Source: Raskinella chloraquaticus (SeqCode) (lineage in GTDB: Bacteria; Pseudomonadota; Alphaproteobacteria; Rhizobiales; UBA4765). From it: a stretch of 38,282 bases of DNA. Positions 8,286 through 16,491 of this stretch are shown piece by piece (the stretch's first letter is position 1; each line of letters begins with the position of its first letter). Position numbers and translations under genes: made by a program. The stretch covers positions 1 through 38,282 of the forward strand of contig DEZK01000026.1 of NCBI GenBank assembly GCA_002365175.1. The letters run 5' to 3'. Below the pieces are notes generated by a model. That model had not been told where the DNA came from. It saw nothing but the letters and a program-made list of their open reading frames with translations, and searched no databases.

Positions 8286-9137
8286 ATGCGATCAGCCCCC
8301 GTCACCGCCTATGATCTGAAACTGGCGCTGCCGCTCGCCGGCTTCTTCGCGCTGTTTTTTGTCGCTCCCCTGCTGATCCTGATTTTGGTGAGCTTTTATA
8401 CTGATACCAGCCTGACACAGTTCGGGCTGGCCCAGTACGCCCGTTTCCTGCTCGACCCGTTCTCGCTCAGTGTGCTCGTTTCCACACTATGGCTCGGCGT
8501 GAAAGTTACCCTCCTCTGCCTGCTGCTGGGCTTTCCGCTCGCCTGGACGTTCGTACGCTCGCCCCGCTTGGCGCAGGGCGTGCTGATGCTCATCATCGTC
8601 CTGCCGCTCCTCACCAGCGTCGTCGTGCGCACCTTTGCCTGGATCGTCATTCTTGGCCGCCAGGGCATCGTCAACAATCTGCTGCTGAGCCTTGGCCTTG
8701 CCGATACACCGCTTCGCCTCCTCTACACTGATGGCGGCGTGGTGGTGGCGCTTGCCCAGGTGCAGATGCCGCTGATGGTGCTGCCGCTGATCACCGCACT
8801 CTCGCGCATCGACCCCAATCTGCGCGACGCCTCATCAGCCCTTGGCGCCGGCGCCTGGCGCAGCTTTGTCAAGGTCATCTTGCCGCTGACCCTGCCCGGC
8901 ATCATGGCGGGCTGCCTGCTGACCTTCGCCGCCGCCATCACCGCCTTCATCACCCAGTCGCTGGTGGGCGGCGGGCAGATGCTGTTCATGCCCATGTATC
9001 TCTACCAGCAATCATCCACGCTCAGTAACTGGCCTTTTGCCGCCGCCATCTCGATCATCTTTCTGGTCGCAGTCCTCGGTGCTGTGACGCTTTTCAACCT
9101 TCTCGGCCGCCTGTCGCGCGGCTATGCGCAGGGGTAG
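8286..9137 (+). CDS. ABC transporter permease (PotB-like)
   Basis: Inner-membrane MetI-type permease, 283 residues with about six hydrophobic segments. The first is LPLAGFFALFFVAPLLILIL. The EAA-type cytoplasmic loop that contacts the ATPase is DASSALGAGAWRSFVKVILP, followed by LPGIMAG. ATG 8286 is the first possible start in this frame. There is no Shine-Dalgarno directly in front of it; the only good one lies beyond a hairpin at 8253-8277. It is the third gene of the importer operon, 3 bp before the second permease gene. It probably forms a heterodimer with the product of the next gene. Confidence 0.93.
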   Translation: MRSAPVTAYDLKLALPLAGFFALFFVAPLLILILVSFYTDTSLTQFGLAQYARFLLDPFSLSVLVSTLWLGVKVTLLCLLLGFPLAWTFVRSPRLAQGVLMLIIVLPLLTSVVVRTFAWIVILGRQGIVNNLLLSLGLADTPLRLLYTDGGVVVALAQVQMPLMVLPLITALSRIDPNLRDASSALGAGAWRSFVKVILPLTLPGIMAGCLLTFAAAITAFITQSLVGGGQMLFMPMYLYQQSSTLSNWPFAAAISIIFLVAVLGAVTLFNLLGRLSRGYAQG

Positions 9138-9140
9138 GCG

Positions 9141-9953
9141 ATGGCACGGCGAACCTTCGATCCTGATCAGGCAAGCTTCACCCTCGTCATGGGCGCACTC
9201 ACCATCGCTGCCATCACCCTGCTGCTGGCGCCGACGCTGGTTGTCGTCATCGTTTCCTTTACTGACAGTTTCTCTCTGCGCTTTCCCCCGCCCGGCTACT
9301 CGTTCAAATGGTATGTGGCCCTGCTTGATGCCTGGCAGCTCCATTTCGCCGCCTGGAACAGTTTTGTCGTGGCGTTGTGGACAACCGTGATTTCCGTCGT
9401 TTTGGGGGTCGCCGCATCGCTCGCCATCGCCCGCTCTCCAACGCTGACGGCCCGCATCCTCGACAGCCTCTTCATGTCACCCCTGGTGCTGCCGGCGCTT
9501 GCCTTCGGGCTCGCCGCCCTCATGCTGTTCTCGCTTGTCGGCCTGCCGATTTCACCTCTGACACTCATCATCGGTCACACAGTGGTGTGCGTGCCCTATG
9601 TGGTGCGCACCACGGTCGCAGCCCTGGCGCAGCTTGACACCGTGCTTCTTGAAAGCTCGGCCAGCCTGGGCGCCTCGCGGCTTTACACCTTCCGGCGTAT
9701 CACTTTGCCGCTTATCCGGCCGGGCATCATCGCCGGGGCCTTCCTCGCCTTCATGGCGTCCTTCGACAACGTGCCCGTATCGCTCTTCCTGCGCGATGCG
9801 CGCACCGACATGCTGCCCATCCGCATGTGGCAGGACCTTGAAGGCAAGCTTGACGTGACGATCGCCGCCGTCTCCGGCGTGATGATTTTTCTCACCATCC
9901 TCGCGCTCGTCGTCATGGAACGCATGGCCGGCCTGTCACGACGCCTCAGGTGA
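9141..9953 (+). CDS. ABC transporter permease (PotC-like)
   Basis: Second MetI-type permease of the importer, 270 residues, about six membrane segments. The EAA loop is LLESSASLGASRLYTFRRIT with LPLIRPGIIAGAF after it. The start at ATG 9141 is 3 bp after the stop of the first permease gene, so translation is tightly coupled. The stop at 9953 is only 5 bp from the stop of the convergent transthyretin-like gene, and no terminator hairpin is visible between them. It completes an ATPase, binding protein, two-permease set. Confidence 0.93.
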   Translation: MARRTFDPDQASFTLVMGALTIAAITLLLAPTLVVVIVSFTDSFSLRFPPPGYSFKWYVALLDAWQLHFAAWNSFVVALWTTVISVVLGVAASLAIARSPTLTARILDSLFMSPLVLPALAFGLAALMLFSLVGLPISPLTLIIGHTVVCVPYVVRTTVAALAQLDTVLLESSASLGASRLYTFRRITLPLIRPGIIAGAFLAFMASFDNVPVSLFLRDARTDMLPIRMWQDLEGKLDVTIAAVSGVMIFLTILALVVMERMAGLSRRLR

Positions 9954-9958
9954 CGCGC

Positions 9959-10306
9959 TCACGCCCCACGAAAGAGCGAGTAGCCAAACGGCGTGAACTT
10001 GAACGGCAGGTGGATGTGCGCACGCTCATCGACAATGACGAAGCGGAAGGGCACGATATCCAGAAACGGTTTTTCGATGCCCTGCGCCCGCAGATAATCG
10101 CCGATGGCAAAACGCACTTCGTAAAGGCCGGCGCTCACCCCTTCGCCACGGGCACTGGGATGGTCAAGCAGGCCATTTTCACCAATGATCCCCTCTGCTA
10201 TCCGGTGCTCGCGATCACCAAGCGCGTAGATGTCAACCCTGAGACCACGCGCCGGATGGCCGCGTGCCACATCCACCGCATGCACCGATATCCCGCCTGC
10301 TGCCAT
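9959..10306 (-). CDS. 5-hydroxyisourate hydrolase-like (transthyretin-related) protein with altered active site
   Basis: The 115-residue protein matches the transthyretin-related family in length and layout: ISVHAVDVARG with His9, GLYEVRFAIGDYL, HIHLPFKFTPFGYS, and the end SLFRGA. Family enzymes open the ring of 5-hydroxyisourate, between urate oxidase and OHCU decarboxylase. Two conserved features are missing. The DGR arginine (about residue 47) is replaced in ENGLLD, and the C-terminal YRGS is FRGA. Either the substrate has shifted or activity is lost. The start is ATG 10306, with AAAGGA 7 nt upstream; ATG 10324 is less likely. It is divergent from an MFS gene and convergent with the importer operon. 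No urate oxidase or OHCU decarboxylase is in the window. Confidence 0.85.
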   Translation of the reverse strand: MAAGGISVHAVDVARGHPARGLRVDIYALGDREHRIAEGIIGENGLLDHPSARGEGVSAGLYEVRFAIGDYLRAQGIEKPFLDIVPFRFVIVDERAHIHLPFKFTPFGYSLFRGA

Positions 10307-10342
10307 ACCCGTTCCTTTCAACATCAAGACCGACCCTAGGAC

Positions 10343-11530
10343 ATGAACAACCGCGCCGTGAAGAGCCTGCCGCCGCTTTATCCAGCGCTTGCCGCCATGA
10401 CCGGATTGCAGGGCATGGTCGCCCTGGCACTTTTTGCACCCGGTGTGCTGGCGCCGGGCCTTGGCATTGATGAGCAAGCCATCGCCCTCTTCACCACGGG
10501 ATGCTTTGGCGTTGGCATGGTGACTGCCCTCTTCGGCGGTGCGCTGATCGCTCGCTTTGGTTCGTTTGCCGTTGCTGCCGGCTGCATGGTCTTTGTCATC
10601 CTTTCCATGATGATATCATCGCTCGCAACGCCGATTGCCCTGGCGTTCGCTGGCGCTATCCTTGGCCTGGCTTTCGGGCCCGAGACGCCTGCAAGTTCAG
10701 CCCTGCTCGGTCATCTCGCCACTCCTCGTCAGGTGCCGATGGTGTTTTCGCTGCGCCAGACCGGGAACCAGCTCGGCGCCATCCTCGGCTCACTGACCCT
10801 GCCAGCTATCGCCCGCTTCCACCCCGAGCTTGGATTCGTGCTTATCGCCGCCCTGGCAGCCCTTGCCCTTGCTATCTTCGCGAGCCTGCGCCCGCGCTAT
10901 GACGCGCTGACCCGCCAGAGCGCGCAAGCCGTGCCACCGCGTGCCGCACTGTCGCTGTTATGGAATGACGCGGCCACGCGCCGGCTTGCCCTCGCCTCGA
11001 TTCCCCTGGCGGCGATGCAGCTCGGCCTTAACGCCTTCCTCGTGATCTATCTGGTGCGCGTGCTCGATCACAGCCATGGTACAGCCGGGTTAGTGCTGGC
11101 GATCGCCCAGGGAGGTGGCCTTGTCGGCCGTCTCGGCTGGGGATATGTCGCCAGTCGCTGGATGGACCCGCGTCAACTCATCGCAGCCCTTGCGATGGCG
11201 ATGGCCTTGTGCGCGGCAAGCCTCGCCTGCCTACCGCCCCACGCAACATTGGCGCTTCTTGCAACCATCGCCTTTGCCTTCGGCCTCACCGCCAGTGGCT
11301 GGAACGGGGTGCTTCTTGCAGAGGTCGCCCGCGCTGCCCCTGACGGACAGGTAGGGGCTGCAACCGGCGCCGTACTTACCGCCAGCTATGGCGGGCTCGT
11401 CCTTGGTCCGCCGCTGATGTCGCTTGTCTCAAGCCTTGCCGATCTGCGCTTTGCCTACGGCGTGCTGGCGCTAGCCTGTCTGTTTGTCGGGCTGGCCATG
11501 ATGCGACAGCCCTTGGTCAAACGCGGATAG
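10343..11530 (+). CDS. MFS transporter
   Basis: Major facilitator superfamily permease, 395 residues, mostly hydrophobic with about twelve predicted membrane spans. A loop RFGSFAVAAG sits near the motif A region after helix 2, and FSLRQTGNQLGAILGSL and ASGWNGVLLAEVARAAPDG are typical of CynX/YbfB-like subfamilies. The start ATG 10343 is 36 bp from the divergent HIU-hydrolase-like gene, so the two may share a regulatory region. Substrate and direction of transport are unknown; the location suggests a small carboxylate or ureide-type compound. It ends 31 bp before the convergent DUF2336 gene. Confidence 0.9.
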   Translation: MNNRAVKSLPPLYPALAAMTGLQGMVALALFAPGVLAPGLGIDEQAIALFTTGCFGVGMVTALFGGALIARFGSFAVAAGCMVFVILSMMISSLATPIALAFAGAILGLAFGPETPASSALLGHLATPRQVPMVFSLRQTGNQLGAILGSLTLPAIARFHPELGFVLIAALAALALAIFASLRPRYDALTRQSAQAVPPRAALSLLWNDAATRRLALASIPLAAMQLGLNAFLVIYLVRVLDHSHGTAGLVLAIAQGGGLVGRLGWGYVASRWMDPRQLIAALAMAMALCAASLACLPPHATLALLATIAFAFGLTASGWNGVLLAEVARAAPDGQVGAATGAVLTASYGGLVLGPPLMSLVSSLADLRFAYGVLALACLFVGLAMMRQPLVKRG

Positions 11531-11561
11531 GTCGACGCCCTCCCGCCATGTCGAATGACAC

Positions 11562-12800
11562 TCAGGCAGCGTGCAGCGCTTCGTCATCTTCCAGCAGACA
11601 GTCGCGCGCGAATGCCTGCGCTTCATCACGCGCCGCCGCCGCAGCATAACGCCGCAACAGCAACAGCAGATGGTCGGATTCGCTGCTTACAAATCCTTCG
11701 TAGCGCGTCAAGATGCGCTCCAGGACCTGTCGCGAGAAATGATAATCGCCCGCAGCCCGATCCGGCATCGCCGTTTCCCTGATCGTCGACAGCGCCACCT
11801 CGAAGGCCGGCAAGGCATCGGCAGGCAAACGGCAACGACGATAGAGGGCGCGGAAACCATCGCCGCCGGCATCCTGCATCAGCGCGGCAACCTTGCGCTG
11901 CGGCAAACCGCTGAGGCGGACAAACACCGCCTCGTTGAATACAAAGCCACCGCTGCACAAGGCCCGCAGCATCAGAACCGGCGTCAACTGCCCGGTTTCC
12001 ATCAGATGCGAGACGAGATCATCGACATATTCACCAGGAGGCGCGCGCGCGAGATCAATCGTTGCCTGATCCAGCGCATCGCGCGTCACATCATGGGCGC
12101 GGCTCGCCGAGAGCCACGAATTTTCGGCCAGAAACGATCCCAGCACGTTCGACAGATCGACAATCAGGCTCTGGCGCAAGCTGACGGGAAGATCATCACG
12201 CGCCAGCAGGAGATCGCGCACACTGCCATGTTCTCCATGGCGCCCTGCAAGACGCGCCAGCGAAAACGGCGCAATCTGGGCGGCGTCGTTTTCCAGAAGC
12301 GTCACACAGGCTTCCGCCATACCGATTTCTGCAATAGCCGCGCTCACGGCAGCCGACAATGGCCGCCTGCCGGCGATTGCCCGTTGCATACGCTCGTCAC
12401 CGGCTGCGAGCATTTCAACAAGTTCGCTGTCAAGAAGAAGCGGGGAACGATGGGCGATAAGGGCTGCATTTGTGCCCTGATCGCTGGCAAGCGACAGGAT
12501 GAGATGGCGCGGCGCATCGTGACGATGGCAGATGGCATCAGCCAAAGCCGCGCGCACGATATCCGAGGGATCGTCGATCACCAGCGTCAGCGCCGCCTCG
12601 GCACTGATACGATCTTCAGGCGAAATGTCGGCTTCGAAATAGACGCGGGCCAGCGCTTTGACCGCATAGGCACGTTCATGTGCTGCCGCGTGACGAAGGA
12701 AGCCGACGAATTTGCGAATGAGCCCGCCGGGCGCCAGCGCGTTATCCGCGATCTCGCCGCTATCAACCCAGCGCACAACCGCATTTTGTTCCATCGACAT
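11562..12800 (-). CDS. DUF2336 domain-containing protein
   Basis: Alphaproteobacterial protein of unknown function, 412 residues, mostly alpha-helical and rich in Ala, Leu and Arg. It has HEAT-like helical stretches such as ERAYAVKALARVYFEADISP and EDRISAEAALTLVIDDPS. The C-terminal half matches the DUF2336 layout (GLPQRKVAALMQDAG, FRALYRRCRLP). There are no membrane segments or signal peptide. The start is 6 bp after the stop of the transglycosylase gene on the same strand, so the two form one operon. A few DUF2336 proteins have been linked to cell-cycle or envelope functions, but nothing in the sequence decides the role here. Confidence 0.85.
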   Translation of the reverse strand: MSMEQNAVVRWVDSGEIADNALAPGGLIRKFVGFLRHAAAHERAYAVKALARVYFEADISPEDRISAEAALTLVIDDPSDIVRAALADAICHRHDAPRHLILSLASDQGTNAALIAHRSPLLLDSELVEMLAAGDERMQRAIAGRRPLSAAVSAAIAEIGMAEACVTLLENDAAQIAPFSLARLAGRHGEHGSVRDLLLARDDLPVSLRQSLIVDLSNVLGSFLAENSWLSASRAHDVTRDALDQATIDLARAPPGEYVDDLVSHLMETGQLTPVLMLRALCSGGFVFNEAVFVRLSGLPQRKVAALMQDAGGDGFRALYRRCRLPADALPAFEVALSTIRETAMPDRAAGDYHFSRQVLERILTRYEGFVSSESDHLLLLLRRYAAAAARDEAQAFARDCLLEDDEALHAA

Positions 12801-12806
12801 GGACGA

Positions 12807-13829
12807 CTAGCCTCGCACTTTGATGAACTGGAGCAGATTGAACGGCCCGCCAGGGCGCGGCAGCGGAATCCCGGTTCGCGTCCCCCCGACAGCCTCACTG
12901 CTACGCGCCACCGCATCAGAAGGCAGGATTGCCGCCGGTTGGGTCGACGATGACGCTGACTGATTGCTGTTGGCGGCGGTCGTGAAATTCGGCCTGGTGA
13001 GGCTGGGGAAGAAACCTTGCGCTGACGGGCGCGCGGCAAAGCTCGTCACCCCGCCCGCCTGCCCCCACAATGATTGCACGAGCGTCGATACCGGGCCGCG
13101 ACCATCGGTCTGGAAGAGCGACTGGAAAACGCCGCTGCCGTCCTGCCGGCTTCCCTGCCCGGTATTTTGGTTCTGCGATGATTCCTGCGCCGCGAGGATC
13201 GGGCTGACGGCGCTGACATAGCCCCGCGTCAATTGCTGCTGAACGTCGCGAAAACTGCGCGGCTGCCCGTTTGCCTGATAGAAAATGCCGGGGTTGGCTT
13301 CTGCTGCTTCGGCAAACGAGGCAGCAGCCGGAGCATCCGCATTCTTCTGCGCCAGAGCAAGAAAACGGCCGGCGCCGTTTGCTCCCAGCACATGGGCAAG
13401 ATAGGCTTCGCCGGCATCAGGCGCACGGCCCAGATCACGCGACAGATGATCCACGTTGCGCTGGGTGAAAGCAGCGCCAAACACCGCACTGGCGCCCGGA
13501 TCATTGCGCAGTGACAGGATGCGCTGTCTTTCCTTGCTGTCACTGACCGTCAGGCGCCCGTCCGGCTGCCGGTTGATGGCATCTGCTTCACGGCTGAAGC
13601 CAAATTTGGCGCCCGCCTCCTTGACGATCGAAAGCCATGTCTGCTCAATGAATTGAAAGAGGCCGGAGGCTGACGATGTTGTGGCCTTGGCGTCGGGATT
13701 GAGGCTCGATTCCTTGCTGGCAGTGCGCAGCAGATAATCGAAGCTGACACCCGTCTGCTGGCTCGCCTGACGCAGGGCGTCGGTGACCTGACCGGTTTGC
13801 CTTGAAGCGGAAGAAACGAGCGAGACCAT
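12807..13829 (-). CDS. Lytic transglycosylase (SLT domain) protein
   Basis: Peptidoglycan-cleaving domain protein, 340 residues from ATG 13829. The SLT fold is at the N-terminus: FDYLLRTASKESSLNP contains the catalytic Glu (E40), followed by SASGLFQFIEQTWL. A middle region resembles other alphaproteobacterial members (DAGEAYLAHVLGANGAGRFL). The C-terminal third is low in complexity, with many Gln, Ser and Pro. No clear signal peptide is present, which is usual for the flagellum-associated or specialised SLT proteins of this size. A longer in-frame reading to 13856 exists but adds unrelated residues. It is first in an operon with the DUF2336 gene. Confidence 0.87.
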   Translation of the reverse strand: MVSLVSSASRQTGQVTDALRQASQQTGVSFDYLLRTASKESSLNPDAKATTSSASGLFQFIEQTWLSIVKEAGAKFGFSREADAINRQPDGRLTVSDSKERQRILSLRNDPGASAVFGAAFTQRNVDHLSRDLGRAPDAGEAYLAHVLGANGAGRFLALAQKNADAPAAASFAEAAEANPGIFYQANGQPRSFRDVQQQLTRGYVSAVSPILAAQESSQNQNTGQGSRQDGSGVFQSLFQTDGRGPVSTLVQSLWGQAGGVTSFAARPSAQGFFPSLTRPNFTTAANSNQSASSSTQPAAILPSDAVARSSEAVGGTRTGIPLPRPGGPFNLLQFIKVRG

Positions 13830-13935
13830 CGACCCACGGCGTTGTTGCGACCTCACCCTTGAGGTCAGACACAGGCTGCGCTGTTATGGTAAAGAAAGCG
13901 TGTAGAACGGCGTTCGCCATGAGGGAGAGAAAGCG

Positions 13936-14394
13936 ATGGCCAAGGGGCTTCACTTCGAGGAATTCACCATCGGGCAGGTGTTTGATCACCCCATCACCCG
14001 TTCAGTGACGGAGATGGATAATGTCCTCTTTTCCACCCTCACCATGAACCCGCAGCCCTTGCACATCGACTTTCACTTCGCCGCCACCCGCAGCGAATTC
14101 GGCAAACCTCTCGTGAATTCCCTGTTCACACTGGGATTGATGATCGGGATTTCCGTGCACGACACCACCTTTGCGACAACGATCGCCAATCTCGGCATGA
14201 CCGATGTGCGCTTTCCCCACCCGCTCTTTCATGGCGATACGGTCAAAGTGCGCAGCGAGGTCATCGGCAAACGTGAATCGCGCTCGCGCCCCGAGGCGGG
14301 CCTCATCGAATTCGAGCATCAGGCGTTCAACCAGGACGGCACGCTGGTTGCCGCCTGCAAGCGTCAGGCCTTCATGCGTCGCCTGCCCAACTGA
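13936..14394 (+). CDS. MaoC family dehydratase (itaconyl/mesaconyl-CoA hydratase-like)
   Basis: Single hot-dog-fold hydratase, 152 residues. The active-site segment is TMNPQPLHIDFHFAA (N38, H43, D45), then EFGKPLVNSLFTLGLMIG and the conserved HGDTVKVRSEV. It lies 13 bp upstream of a CitE-like lyase gene. An adjacent MaoC-CitE pair is known from M. tuberculosis (Rv2499c/Rv2498c), where it hydrates and cleaves itaconyl- and related C5-dicarboxyl-CoAs. By analogy this protein would hydrate an unsaturated dicarboxyl-CoA for the lyase. ATG 13936 follows GAGGGAGAGAAAG, a strong ribosome-binding site. The substrate is inferred from context and family. Confidence 0.9.
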   Translation: MAKGLHFEEFTIGQVFDHPITRSVTEMDNVLFSTLTMNPQPLHIDFHFAATRSEFGKPLVNSLFTLGLMIGISVHDTTFATTIANLGMTDVRFPHPLFHGDTVKVRSEVIGKRESRSRPEAGLIEFEHQAFNQDGTLVAACKRQAFMRRLPN

Positions 14395-14407
14395 GGAACA
14401 CATCCCG

Positions 14408-15289
14408 ATGCGCTCGCTTCTCTTCGTGCCGGGAGACAGTCCGGGCAAGCTCGCCAAGGGGTTTGCCAGCGGCGCTGATGGCCTGATCCTCGACCTTGAA
14501 GATTCAGTCGCTGACGGCAATAAACAGCAGGCCCGCCAGACCATTGCCGCCTTCCTGTCCGACCACGCGAATGCTGACAACCGCCCGCGCCTCATCGTGC
14601 GCCTCAATCCGCTCGATGGCCCGCATCACGCAGCCGATATCGACGCGATCATCGCCGTAAAGCCCGACGCCGTGATGCTGCCCAAATCGCGCAACGGTAA
14701 TGATGTGACGCTGCTGTCGTCACGGCTGTCGGTCGCCGAGGCGCGCGCCGGCCACGCTGACGGGGCCATCGCCATCATCGCCATCGCGACCGAGACCGCA
14801 GGCGCGCTCTTCGGCATGGGTACTTACCAGGACGCTTCACCACGACTGGACGGTTTGACCTGGGGCGCCGAAGATCTGTCCGCTGATCTCGGCGCAGAGA
14901 CAGCGCGCGACAAAAACGGGCATTTCACCGACCCCTATCGTCTTGCCCGCGCGTTGACGCTCTTTGCCGCCAATGCCGCCTCGGTGCAGGCCATCGACAC
15001 TGTTTTCACGAGTTTCCGTGACCTTGAAGGCTTGCGTCACGAAGCGGAATCAGCACGCCGCGACGGCTTTACCGGCAAAATGGCCATTCATCCGGCACAG
15101 GTACCGGTGATCAACGCCGTCTTCACGCCCACGCCAGAGGCGATTGCCCGCGCTCAGGCTGTTGTCGCGGCACTTGCCGGCGGCCAGGGCGTGGCGGGTA
15201 TCGACGGCGAGATGATCGACCGTCCCCATCTGCTGCGCGCCGGGCGCCTGCTTGCCCGCGCCCGCGCGGCGGGGGTAGCGCTCGACTAA
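14408..15289 (+). CDS. HpcH/HpaI aldolase family, CitE-like beta-hydroxyacyl-CoA lyase
   Basis: Mg-dependent lyase of the CitE/malyl-CoA lyase group, 293 residues. The N-terminus MRSLLFVPGDSPGKLAKGF, the DLEDSVADGNK segment, LIVRLNPLDG, ATETAGALFGM and the metal-ligand stretch TWGAEDLSADLG are all classic. FTGKMAIHPAQVPVIN follows. The start is ATG 14408, with GAGGAA overlapping the stop of the MaoC gene; the frame is open further upstream but only within the MaoC gene. With the hydratase it would split a hydroxyacyl-CoA into acetyl-CoA and an oxo acid, such as pyruvate or glyoxylate. Citrate lyase is excluded, since no alpha and gamma subunits are present. Confidence 0.92.
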   Translation: MRSLLFVPGDSPGKLAKGFASGADGLILDLEDSVADGNKQQARQTIAAFLSDHANADNRPRLIVRLNPLDGPHHAADIDAIIAVKPDAVMLPKSRNGNDVTLLSSRLSVAEARAGHADGAIAIIAIATETAGALFGMGTYQDASPRLDGLTWGAEDLSADLGAETARDKNGHFTDPYRLARALTLFAANAASVQAIDTVFTSFRDLEGLRHEAESARRDGFTGKMAIHPAQVPVINAVFTPTPEAIARAQAVVAALAGGQGVAGIDGEMIDRPHLLRAGRLLARARAAGVALD

Positions 15290-15294
15290 CCAGT

Positions 15295-15894
15295 TCAGCC
15301 TGGTCTTGTCATGCGCAGCGCCTTGTCCATAACGCTGTATTCGTCATAACCGGCGCGCGCCAGAGGTTGCATGGCTGCGGTATCGACACGCCCCTCATGG
15401 ATAAAGCGATCGGCAATGTGAATGCCGATAACCTCGCCCAACACCAGAAAATACCGCGCTTCACCGCGCGCCGGCGTCATCGGCACCGTACGCAGAAAGC
15501 GACATTCAAGCGCCCATGGCGCGTCGCGCACCCGCGGCGGCTTAACCAGCATGGAGGGGGCCGCGGCGATGTCCGCAAATTCCATTTCCGACTGGCCATA
15601 GGGCAAGGCCATCGATGACTGGTTCATCGCCTCGCGCAGATCATAGCTCGCCAGATTGCAGACGAACTCACCCGTTGCCTCGATGTTGCGGATGCTGTCT
15701 TTCATGCCAGCGCTTGAAAAGCCGACAATATGCGGGTCATCGGAAAAGGCGTTGAAGAAACTATAGGGGGCGAGATTGACCCGCCCCTCGGGATCGATGC
15801 TTGACACCCAGCCGATGGGGCGCGGTGCCACCAGCGCCTTGAACGGATCATGGGGCAAAACGGCGCGATCAAGCTTGGACGGCTCATAAAACAT
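15295..15894 (-). CDS. Flavin reductase family protein (FMN-binding split barrel)
   Basis: The 199-residue protein has the flavin-reductase-like FMN-binding fold: KALVAPRPIGWVSSIDPEG, NLAPYSFFNAFSDDP and GEFVCNLASYDLREAMN are family hallmarks. It probably binds FMN and uses NAD(P)H, or acts as a flavoprotein of unknown substrate. It ends 5 bp from the convergent CitE-like gene. It follows a nitroreductase gene by 39 bp on the same strand, so a two-gene redox operon is likely. ATG 15894 is used. The exact reaction cannot be assigned. Confidence 0.9.
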   Translation of the reverse strand: MFYEPSKLDRAVLPHDPFKALVAPRPIGWVSSIDPEGRVNLAPYSFFNAFSDDPHIVGFSSAGMKDSIRNIEATGEFVCNLASYDLREAMNQSSMALPYGQSEMEFADIAAAPSMLVKPPRVRDAPWALECRFLRTVPMTPARGEARYFLVLGEVIGIHIADRFIHEGRVDTAAMQPLARAGYDEYSVMDKALRMTRPG

Positions 15895-15933
15895 CAGCTC
15901 TGGTCTCCTGCTGGCCGGTCAATGGCCAGATTG

Positions 15934-16491
15934 TCAGAAATAGGTGACGATCTCCGCGAGCGCCGGGCGCGGGCGCTCCTGTGGTGGCTCAGCCGCCGTG
16001 CCGACATAGACGAAGCCGATGACGGTTTCATGTGCGCTGATGCCAAGCGAAGCCTTCGCAGCGTCGTCATAGGCAAACCAGTCAGTCAACCAATTGGCAG
16101 CAAAACCGCTGGCATGCGCTGCATGGCACAGGGTCATGGCCGCAGCCGCAGCCGACAATGTCTGCTCGATCACGGGAATCTTGGGATGTGCCTTCGCCGT
16201 TGAAATGACCGCAATCACCACCGGCGCGCGCTCGAAAGCGGACCGCGTGAACGCCAGATCCTCCTCGCGCACCGGCCCCTTGGCCTCATGCACGGCGACG
16301 AGCACCATACCGGCCCTCACGCGCGCCTCGCCTGCAAAAACAATGAAACGCCACGGTACCAGCTTGCCGTGGTCGGGTACCCGCGCCGCGATTGCCAGCA
16401 TGTCACTTATTTGCTGTGCGCTCGGCCCCGGTTCCGTCATGTTTCTTGCTGAAACTGATCGTCTTGTCGATAAAAGCCGCAGCGCATCCAT
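15934..16491 (-). CDS. Nitroreductase family protein (YdjA-like)
   Basis: FMN-dependent NAD(P)H oxidoreductase of the small single-domain type, 185 residues. Hallmarks are LLSTRRSVSARNM (FMN phosphate contacts), MLAIAARVPDHGKLVPWRFIVF, and FAANWLTDWFAYDDAAKASLGI, with GFVYVGTA near the end. ATG 16491 is used. A much longer in-frame reading to 17013 runs antisense through the repeat-protein gene and is not real. It diverges from that gene with only 36 bp between starts. Substrate unknown. Confidence 0.92.
   Translation of the reverse strand: MDALRLLSTRRSVSARNMTEPGPSAQQISDMLAIAARVPDHGKLVPWRFIVFAGEARVRAGMVLVAVHEAKGPVREEDLAFTRSAFERAPVVIAVISTAKAHPKIPVIEQTLSAAAAAMTLCHAAHASGFAANWLTDWFAYDDAAKASLGISAHETVIGFVYVGTAAEPPQERPRPALAEIVTYF

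Noticed and set aside
11571..12953. 460-codon plus-strand frame opposite the DUF2336 gene
   Set aside because: Arg/His/Gln-rich composition typical of antisense shadows; the minus-strand product has a recognisable family and operon.
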